Of a stretch of DNA of 64,000 nt, positions 52,010-62,000 are shown one piece after another (position 1 is the stretch's first letter; every line of letters starts with the position of its first letter). The translations under genes were made by a program, and so were the position numbers. The stretch comes from Lycocorax pyrrhopterus obiensis (taxonomy: Eukaryota > Chordata > Aves > Passeriformes > Paradisaeidae), in NCBI GenBank assembly GCA_014706295.1, contig JACSVZ010000008.1, positions 22,733,659 through 22,797,658 of the forward strand. The letters are read 5' to 3'. The notes beneath the pieces are model-generated. The model saw nothing but the letters and a program-made list of their open reading frames with translations. It made no database searches and was not told the DNA's origin.

Positions 52010-52847
52010 TCCAAGCGTGCCATCGGCCGTGCCGTGCCGGGCCGGGCCGGGCCGTGCCGGGAGGGTCGGAGCTTTCCCTCCGCAGCAGCTCGGTCTCCCC
52101 TCCGCCCCGCAGCCGCGGCGGGCCCTGCTTAGCTTGCGGGGCACCGCGAGAAGTAGGTCACGTCTCACGGGAGCCCGCGCGCCCTTCGCTCCCGCGCAGG
52201 CGCGCTCCCGCCCGTGCGCTGCGCCACTAAGCGCATGCGCAGACTCGAGGTAAACACTTAATTCCCCACCCTCCTTCCCCCCTCGGCGCCGCTTCCCTAC
52301 ACAAACCCCAGGGCGCACGCGCGTTGTCCCACTGCCGCTTCCCCCTCCGTCCCCGCGGCCCCTCGCGCGTGCGCCGCGGGCGCGCGCTGCCTCCCCGCGC
52401 AAGCGCCCTGAGGCCGCCGCGGCCTCGCCCCTCCCGCTGCCGGCCCCGCCGAGCACGCGCAGTGCGCGTCCTCCCCCGCCCCGCGCCTGCGCAGAGCGCG
52501 CGCGCCGCCCGACCGCCTCATTCCCTGAGGAGCCTCCTACGCCCCAGCCCGTTGTTCCCGCTCCACCGGCGCGGTCCCGGCCGTCCGCGTCCTTCGCTCT
52601 CTTCCCGCCGAGCCAGACGCTCCCCCGGCCCCCGCGGCGGTCCCTCGGAGCGGGGCGGCTGCGGGCGGAGCGGCGCGGACCGGTTGGGGCCGGTTCCCCG
52701 CGCAGGCGCAGCGCCCCGTAAACAGGAAGCGGCGGCGGCGGCGGCCCCGGAGCGGCGGAGACAAAGGGGCTGCGGAGCGGGGACGGCAGGGACGCGGCTC
52801 GGCTCGGCCCGGCCCGGCGAGCGGCGGCGCTGGCGGCGGGCGGCAGG
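52010..52847 (+). promoter_or_regulatory. OGA: OGA CpG-island promoter with NRF1-type sites
   Basis: An extremely CpG-rich stretch before the OGA start codon, without a TATA box. A perfect NRF1-type palindrome GCGCATGCGCA lies at 52,231-52,241. Further GCGCAGGCGC or CACGCGCAGTGCGCG-like motifs occur near 52,194, 52,455, 52,488 and 52,700. A short run of GCCGTGCCGGGCCGGG units starts at about 52,026 and a GGC run lies near 52,730-52,752. This is a typical broad housekeeping promoter, continuing into exon 1. Confidence 0.8.
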
Positions 52848-53034
52848 ATGGTGCAGAAGGAGGGGCAGGCGGCGCTGGAGGAGCCCCAGGGCAGTCCCAA
52901 CCCGGCTGGGGTGCCCGGCGCCTCTTTAGAGCCACCGGGCGCCACCGCAGGGCCGGTCCCGGCGGGTGAGGAGACCGACACCGAGACGGAGACCGCGCTG
53001 GGCTCCCGCCGCTTCCTCTGCGGAGTCGTCGAAG
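52848..53034 (+). CDS. OGA: OGA exon 1
   Basis: It encodes 62 residues starting [15 protein letters not shown], a disordered Pro/Ala/Glu-rich leader, and ending RRFLCGVVE, where the GH84 fold starts. Human OGA starts MVQKESQATLEE. It is four residues shorter than human over this exon. Donor GTGAGA, phase 1. Confidence 0.95.
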
Positions 53035-56000
53035 GTGAGAGCTCTCGGAGGGGGTCTCCCCTGGGAGATAGGGGATGTGGGAGAACGGGGGGGTTCGGTA
53101 TCCGCGGGAGGCCGGGGGTGGGCTGGTCCCAGCTGGCTTTGCTTCCCCCTCTCCTCCCCCGCCCGGAGGAGCCCGCTCGGCGGGGAGGTGGCGTGCGGTT
53201 CTTGGCCGAGACTCCGCCAGGGTGGGGAGGAGCCGCGGCTCCCGGGCGGGGCTTCTGCCCCCGGGGCTTGTGCTGGAGCGGGGAGCGCCCTTTGATGGCA
53301 GCTGTGCGGCGGGGCGAGGGCAGGCGTGGCACCCGAGCGCGCCGATGATTCCTCGGAGAGGCTGGGGCAGTGCTGGGGCTCTCTTGCTCGTACGTGTCTG
53401 AAGGGGGAAGTAGGAGAGAGCAGAACTACCGCGCGATTATCCCGGCTGTACGTGCTCTTCCTGCACACCAGAGACTCACATTGAGTCCTGAGTAGGGAAT
53501 AGGTGATTCCGTAGATATCTGCCCTGTAATTAATATTAAAGGTACCGTGTTCTCTAAAGTGTTATAGCTTATAATTTTAATTGTAGAACAGTCCTCTGTC
53601 TTTTAGCATAGTTGCTGCATTTAAAGGTTTAAATTGTTGCTGAAGCTGCAGAATAAAGGGATTTTTCGCAATTCTCAGTAATGCATTTCTGACAGATCAG
53701 TTAAGGTAGGTGGTTGAAAGCCAGCAGGAAAAGTGATTTATTCCCAGCGTAACAGTTGGTTTTAAATTGTTTATTTCCTGTGATCTCTTATTATTTCTTT
53801 ACCTATAATGATTTTCCAGTAGGAAAACAAAATGATTAGTAGATGGAATGGAGAGGGGAACAGGCAGTTTATCAAAGTCGGTATCTGCATTGCTCTGCAG
53901 ACTGTTTTCAGTTCATATCTTAAATTAAAAGACCATTTGGCTTCTGTAAATATCACTGTGAGAGGTGAATTAGGCCCAGTTGATGCCTTTCTTTTTAGCA
54001 CTTGGTACGGTTTAAATACAGTCAGTGTGGAGAAAAATGCCTTTCTTTTGCTAATAGACTTAATTCTGTGAAGGCAGATGCCAAATTGAAGGCTTTGGAG
54101 GCAGGTAACAGTGAAGAGAAACGCCGATTGTAACAGCATGTTTTCTCATGTTCTTGCTGATGCACCTGGAACATCACTTGTTCATCCAGGTTTCTAACAG
54201 AACCACTGAGAATACCATAATAATTTTTCTTGTCATGTTAGTTATGTTGTTGGTTGCATCAGCATATATTTTGTTGCAGGTGTTCTTGAGTGTACTGTGC
54301 ACAAAACAAAGCAAGAAAATGGCCTCTGCCCCTTGCAGCCGTCAAACACTGGTTAGGAGTTACCAGTCTAACAAAAACATGTGTACGGGGGAAAAAAGGA
54401 ATAAGGGAGTGTTTAAAAAAAAAAAGGCAAACAAAAAACCACCACCAACGGAAAAACAAACTTGCGGTGAATGAGGTAAACGGTAGTGAGTGAAAACGTT
54501 TGTCTCATTAGTGACGCAGGGGAATTACAGAGTTAAGAGAAAAACAGGAATTAGCTTCAGAAGTGTAGATAAATACTTAAACATAGTGTAGTGGTTAATA
54601 CAGACTAAAGTATAGTGAAATTAAAGCACTGAGATGGAGAATTTGGATCTTTGGTAGAAAAGGCAGAGGGCAATTGGCCAAATACTGGGTATGCACTCTA
54701 AGAATGTGAAGAGCTTATATCACTTACCAAATTCTCTATTTTGTAGTCTAATAAGGTCTAAGATTGTTGATTGCAAAGCTTTGGTGCACTGCCTCTAGGA
54801 TGTCCTGGCTTTTAGTGATGGAGAGCATGGTAATGGGATGAGGTATTTTGGCATGATCTGTTGACTTTGTGTTAACCTGACACAGGGTCCTGAGGGAGTA
54901 ATACAAAACCAGGTCGATTTTTTTAGTTGGACAGAAAGATCCAAGAATTGTCATCAGCTGGTGACAGTAGTAACCTAAGAAATGTGTTGACAGATGAAAA
55001 AGTATCGCTTCAGATTAGCCAGTTCTGTTCAGCCTTATTTAATTAATTTTTGGTAACTGATTTTCTTTCTTTTTGTAGTAGGCCATGCTCTGCTTTAGGC
55101 TTGTAGGTCTGAAACAGTAGTATCGTAAGTAAAGCAAAAGTCGTGTGAACAAGTTACGAGGCATAGGGGATATTCCTTAGGTCTCACAGGATTTCACTTC
55201 TCTTGTGGGTTCTTGAGCTTCCTCAGGGCAGCATCAGAGTTAGGAAACTGAAGTGAAAATAAGAAATTCCTTCTGGGTGAAGTAAACTGGGAGGTTCTCA
55301 GGCCTCTCAACTCTCTCTTGTTCTGTGTTGCCACTGGGCAGTTGTGAGGAGTAGTTGCTCAGTTTTGCCACGTTGTGGTGCCAGGCAGTTTGAGATCACT
55401 GAGAGAATAATTCTTAAAACTTGAGCCTCTTGCTTTAAGCTTCTTAAAAGAGCATTGTACGCTTAACATGTAACTGAAATACAGTATATAAAAAATGGCT
55501 TCAGTTGCATCAGTTTGGAGTTTAGAAAGGTGGAAGGGTGGTTTTGACCTCAATGAGACTGAATATTTACAGATTTACGAGGGTGAATAGCTTTGGAAAT
55601 GAAGATACCGTTTACCTTTTGAACTGGTGTTCTGCGGGGACGTGTGAGCTTTGTGTATTAGTAGTATCATTCATCACTGAGTGGCCATGCTGTTTGAAAA
55701 TAAGAGCTTATTAAATTTCATGTTATTTTAGTCTCTGGTCTTTGCACGGACTGCAAGCTGAAGCTTTGTTTTGAAGTGCCCACTTGTGGTTGAACTGTTT
55801 GCACATAGGTCTAAGTGAGTTGGCTTGACTAAGAGTGCATTGAGAGTGCTTTTTAAAAGTATTATGTTTCTAGAATGGAAAGATTAGATTTAAAGCCAGA
55901 AGCAGTTGCCATTTCCGTGGAATTGTATGACTTTCAATACGCTCTACTCTAAAATCACTTGTGTGGATGCTTTTATATATGATTATTCACAGACATAGTA

Positions 56001-59000
56001 CTAGCTTGTAAAATGTGGAAATGGTAAAGTAGGATATCAGTTTGCAACTTAATTTTGACAAAAAGCCTATTAAGCAGAATAAAAGAAATAAAATCCTAAG
56101 CATTTTGTTGGCTCCCTTGCACAGTTTTTTTAATTACACGCCATCTCCACCAGTATGTATTTATATATTCTGTGTTTTTAAATTCTAGGCTGTACCACCA
56201 GTTAAGCATTTTTGAGCTGGTAAATATTTTCAAGTGTCTTCAATGTTCATCTTAAAATCAAATCTATTTTGTAGTTGTCTGGAGTGGTAGTTTAATTAGG
56301 TTATAACTGTTCAGTCTGCTGCTATAATAATGCTGACTTGACTTGTCAAGGGCATATGCTCAGGAACACAGTTTGTATTCTGAAAATTAATTGCTTCAGT
56401 GGCCAAAATTATAAGACCTTAGATCATAAGAAATAAAACAAGTTATAATTGCATTTTAAATTTAGATCAGTTTAGGTTGTTACACTTTCCTAATGCTAAC
56501 TATTTTTTTCACTTTCTCCTTTGGGAAGCTTTTTAACAAATGTAGCAAAAGAAGAAGAAAATGGTGGGTTGTAATACAAAGTTTCATGGAGCAGGCATAA
56601 TCTAACTGGATAATTCTAATGTTGTTGCCCATAGGATTTTATGGAAGACCTTGGGTGATGGAGCAGAGGAAAGAACTTTTTAGAAGGCAAGTCATGTATC
56701 CTCTTACTGCAGCACATTCCATCGGAGTGTAATCATAATCTTCCACTTAAGCCTGGAAAGAATTATTGTTCTAACCTAGAGCAGCTTTCTGCCTGATATC
56801 TGTATTCTTGGGGATTTGTATTCACCTTTTCATCTTGCATAAACCAAATTTGTCCAATATAATTTGTGCTTCAAGTTTTGTGACTTAATAATATAACGCA
56901 ATGTTCAGTGAACAAAAAAATAAATTAGATCAAGTAAAAGAATAAGATGAAGTAAAACATAGAATTCCTGCATTTGTAGGCTATTTAAAGGCTTTTTTCC
57001 TGTGTTTGTAGGCTTCAGAAGTGGGGACTGAATACATACCTGTATGCTCCAAAGGACGACTACAAGCACAGGATGTTTTGGCGAGAAATGTACTCTGTGG
57101 AGGAAGCGGGTAATTGCTTTATTTCTCCTCTGTGTTTTCTATAACTAGATTTTTGAATGAATTGGTTATTGCTATGTATGCTTGTGTGTGTTTAATCACA
57201 GTAGCCTTTCCCAAAGGTGACTGGAGACGTCTTCTTAATACCCTCCAGGTGTGTTTATTGGAGCTTTGGAACAAGCATGGATTACTTCTTTTAACTATAA
57301 CTGCAGATGATTTCTGAAACTGCTTTTAAGGCTTTGTCTTACAAGATTTACTTTTTGTTAAGGGAAAGGTTGCATAGATTTATTCCTCTGGCTCTTGAAC
57401 ATCTGGGCCATATTTTGAAGTAGAAATTCTTTGCTTCAGAAAAGGGAAAAAAGATTGATGAGCAAATACCATGTCCTTTTATGTGATTCATTAAGTCCTT
57501 GTCTCAATGAAAAGAGTACCTGTTGGAAAAACAGCTCTTGACCAGTTAGTCAGAACATAAAAGATCTGTTCATGCTAGTGTGAGTTGTTTCATCCACCTC
57601 TGGCATTTATGGGATTTATGATGCTTTATTAGACTGAGGGGACTGTAGTTTTCTTTGGGTGAGGGGAAAAATTATACTCTCTTGAAATTAAATAATCTTT
57701 CTTGGAGGCCTCTTTGAATCACTGCAGAAAAATGATCTAAAGGATACTGCAAGGTAATAGCCAATAACAGCAAAGATTGTTAAATATGCTGAAAATAATT
57801 ATTCTTTCTATGAAAGATTCAATTCCAGGTTTGTTTCTTAAAGCAACTACTTCTGCACAGTGATGTTAAACCCTACCTTTTCATGTGCTCAAGCTTCAGT
57901 CCTATGAGTAGTATGTGAACCACTGTCACATGGGGTGATATTACTGCAATGAATTGTCTGTTAGTATGTGTAGAAAAAGTGAGTAACAATTCTAGAATTG
58001 TTGGTGTACATACTGTGGAAACAGTCTATATCTATATTTGTCTCACAGCACTGAGATTAAGAGAATTTTAAAATTATTTATAGAATTTTTAACATGGAAA
58101 ATGAGAATACAAGGACAGTTGTTGTATTCCTTTTGGCATAATTGCTGCAAACTCTTCCAAATAATTTGGTGTTCTTTGCTGTGTTAGTTTCAAGAAATTC
58201 CAGCAAGTTTTTTTTTCTAATTATGATGGAAGAGGCATCTGCACTTTATAATATAGTTTAAATGACACCTGAGAATTTTTTGTAACTGTTGAGTCCTTCT
58301 AAACTATTTTAATTTGATTTCCAGAGCAGCTAATGACTCTAATATCAGCTGCACGAGAACACGAAATAGAATTCATCTATGCAATCTCACCTGGACTTGA
58401 CATCACTTTCTCCAATCCTAAAGAGGTATCCACATTGAAACGTAAGCTGGACCAGGTAAGGATGACACAAACTTAGTACAGTTGCAGTGCTGCTTAATTT
58501 GGAAGCTCCAATACCCTGCTCACTCTTGCAGCTTTTCACCAGCTTCCTGAACCTTTTCAGCACTGCTGTTAGGTTGGGTGTCTCTGAATGATTCCGATGG
58601 ATGTGTTCAGGTTGTGTTGCAGAAGTAGCCAGCGATAACTTAGATTTTTTTAAAAAATTCTCATCTTGTATTGGATGCTGAATGCTATTTTTGTCTTCAG
58701 AGTATTTCGGAGTCTTGAAGCCAAGATGCACTGCTAAAGAAAGAACTCTTGCCCACAATAAATGCCTGTGCAGGCAGACCTGACATGCGCATCTTCTTTG
58801 TTCTCCTAACTGACTCCTCTCCTTTGTCCAAGAGCTGTTACAGAATTAGCTTTTTTCCCAGCTGTCCATCCTGTGAGATCAGCTTTGGATGGTTAAAACT
58901 GGAACAGATTGCAGGTCTTTAAAGGTCTAATCTTTGAGAGAAGCAGAGCTATGGGTCAGAGATAGGCATTCATTGTGAATAGAAACCAAAGTCTGTTTTG

Positions 59001-62000
59001 CCTCCACTATATCGCCCATTCCTATCGGTGTTCCCTTTAAGGTAGATTAGATTTAAAAATTCTACAGTTTGATTAAAAGAAGCAATAATAATTTAACAAA
59101 TTAAACATTTTCCTCTTATCTCTTGTATTAGGTTTCTCAGTTTGGCTGCAGATCTTTTGCACTGCTGTTTGATGATATCGATCACAACATGTGTGCAGCA
59201 GACAAAGAAGTTTTCAGTTCTTTTGCTCATGCTCAAGTCTCAATCACAAATGAAATTTATCAGTATCTAGGAGAACCAGACACATTCCTTTTCTGTCCTA
59301 CAGGTAAAATGAGCAGAATCGTTTGGTTCAGCCTTAAAAGAGGGGGACTGTTATCTTACTGTTTGAAAAGCTGGTTTAATATTTAATAATTGCCTTAAGG
59401 AGTATTCTGGGGTTGATTGAAGAAATTGGCTTTTCTTTATAAGTTTGATTATTCAAATGTATGCAAAGGTTTTTCCAAATCTATACATTTCTGAAAGGCT
59501 CAGTGCCAAGCAAAGAAGGCAGCTTGATAGAACAGTTCAAGAAGTTTGAACTGAGAATTATGCTAAAGGAAGATTTATTTTTTTTTAACTTGAACTGAAA
59601 TCTTTGCTTCTTGAATTAGCAGGTTGTTAATTTCTAAGATTTTTTTTTAAAGTAGAAGTAGTCTCTGCTTACTGCTGTCCCTGGTTCCTTTTTAAAATAA
59701 AATTGCTGACTTCACTAGTCACTGAGTTGCTTTACTTATAACAAAATTATTTTTAGTTTATCCTCTTAAACTGTAGTAGTTTGGTTCTGTTGCAGACCTT
59801 AACTTTAGAGACGTATGTTCCAGTGTTAATATTTTTAGGTATTTGCACTTTGTAATGAGTCTTGGGGCTTTCTCATTCTCTTGGATTCTGTCTGCTGTAA
59901 CAGGGCCTTCTATTTGTGAACTTGATGAATTTTTTCCCAGTTTTGACACTTGAGCAATTTAAAATAATTCTCTACTTTTTGGTTTTGATATTTATGCTAA
60001 GTGTCATTCATAATGTCCTTTTCATATATACTTTAGGCTTTTGGGCCTTACTTGATTAATTTTATAAATGTTTCTCATTTCAAAGGGTGGTATTCTCTCA
60101 ATGTGTTTGTGGGACAATTGGGTATGTTGTCACACATGTGCATCCTTCTGATAACAGCGACATTCTCTTTTCCTGTGCAGAGTACTGTGGAACTTTCTGT
60201 TATCCAAATGTTGCCCAGTCACCGTATTTACGGACTGTAGGAGAAAAGCTGCTCCCTGGAATTGAAGTGTTATGGACAGGTAAAAAGTTGTTTGGTTTGA
60301 TGGCTTATTTATTTTAATTTGTTGGTGTTAAGTGTTTTCTCATAAGTATTTAGTAAAATAAACTGTCCAACTACTTGGGGATTGATTCTTCAAATATATG
60401 AAAAGCCCTCTGATTATCCTGTTTCCTGCTTAGGTCCGAAAGTTGTATCCAAAGACATTCCAGTAGAATCCATTGAAGAAGTTTCTAAGATCATCAGGAG
60501 AGCACCAGTTATCTGGGATAATATTCATGCTAATGATTATGATCAAAAGAGGCTTTTTCTTGGGCCTTACAAGGGTCGGTCAACTGAGCTCATCCCTCGA
60601 CTAAAGGGCGTTCTGACCAATCCAAACTGTGAATTTGAAGCCAATTACGTTGCCATTCACACGCTTGCGACATGGTACAAGTCTAACATGAATGGAGTGA
60701 GAAAAGATGTGGTGATGAGTAAGTATGCAGAACTGTTTGCTGGATCTATGCTTAACCATATAAATCGTACCAATTCTTGGTGTTTTTAATGATTTTATCT
60801 CTTCCTCACCAACTTTTTCTTCTTACAATCACCTAGCCTTTTCTGTCCCATAAGTAAATAGCAGTTGCCTGAAAGATAATGATCTTGCTTTACTGACTTC
60901 CTGGGGCATATCTGTAGCACGTGGTATCAAAGAATTGCTTAGTCTTGAGAGATTTCTGTGGTTATGTAGTTAACACTTTTGGAAAACAAATTTAATACCC
61001 AAATTTGACATGTGTCCATGGATATAATTTCTTTGGAATAGAAGCAGTTCAGATCAGAACACCCTGAATGCCAGAGTGTCTGGTTTCTGTGTTGATATTG
61101 ATGGTGACCATAATTTTCTTTCTTTTCTAGTAACTTGTCCTTTTTTTCTAAGTAAGCTTGTGAGTTACAGAATGCCTTGTCTGACATGACTTTTATTCTT
61201 GCCATTTTAAATTAAACTTGTGTGATAGCTTTTTAAAATTTGTCTCTGTAGCTGATACTGAAGACAGCACGGTTTCGATCCAGATTAAGTTGGAAAATGA
61301 GGGGAGTGATGAAGATATTGAAACGGATGTTCTCTACAGCCCACAAATGGCCCTGAAGCTGGCCTTAACGGAATGGTTGCAGGAATTTGGAGTACCTCAG
61401 CAATACAGCAGTGAGTATGATTTGGTATCATTCTGGGGTTGGTAAAAAAATGGTGGTAGATGTTCAGTGTTTGTGTTTAGATTAAGGATATTTTACAGAT
61501 CCTGGCAATTCATACACTTCAGCTGGAAATATTTTCTACCTTAGTTGGGGAACCTTAAAAAAGTAAGAATGCTCGATGTTCTGCGATGTGCTTCTAATGC
61601 TCTGATCAACAGAAGAAATCTTGATGTATTATCCTTTGGCACTTCTGATACAAGGCAGGAAAGGATCTGGATCTTGCTAGTCCCAGTTGTTACTAGACTT
61701 CAGAGGAACCTGAGAAGGAAAGAGGTTGTTTTTTTTCTGAGTTGATGTTAGATTGTCATAAACACTAGTTCTGGTCCTGAAGACTCCATGTTCTTCCAGT
61801 TGTTTTAAGATAGTTTTACTTTCTGTCTACATAAACCAGGTGAGTTCCTTCCAGCATTGTACACCTTTTGTGTACTAGTGGGAGCTTGGAATCTGGGGTA
61901 AAATCTGTTTTTCTCTAATGTGGGTTTCAGGTGATCAGAGCATCTTTCTGTGGTAACTGGTGATGGAATAGAAGGACCGGTTCTCCTGACTGGTCTGGTG

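Larger units (their letters stand above)
49760..52010. other. KCNIP2-OGA intergenic region
   Basis: No supported gene. The main content is two diverged copies of a roughly 300-bp sequence (50,016 and 50,932). The region ends at the OGA CpG island. Confidence 0.65.

Noticed and set aside
51947..53332. Open frame of 461 codons on the minus strand over the OGA CpG island
   Set aside because: Antisense to OGA exon 1, with Arg/Gly/Pro/Ala-rich composition and no recognisable domain. A divergent transcript is possible but coding is not supported.
60382..60789. Continuous frame through OGA exon 7 into intron 7
   Set aside because: The real exon ends at the GTAAGT donor at 60,719; the extra 23 codons are intron and the next exon continues the known protein.
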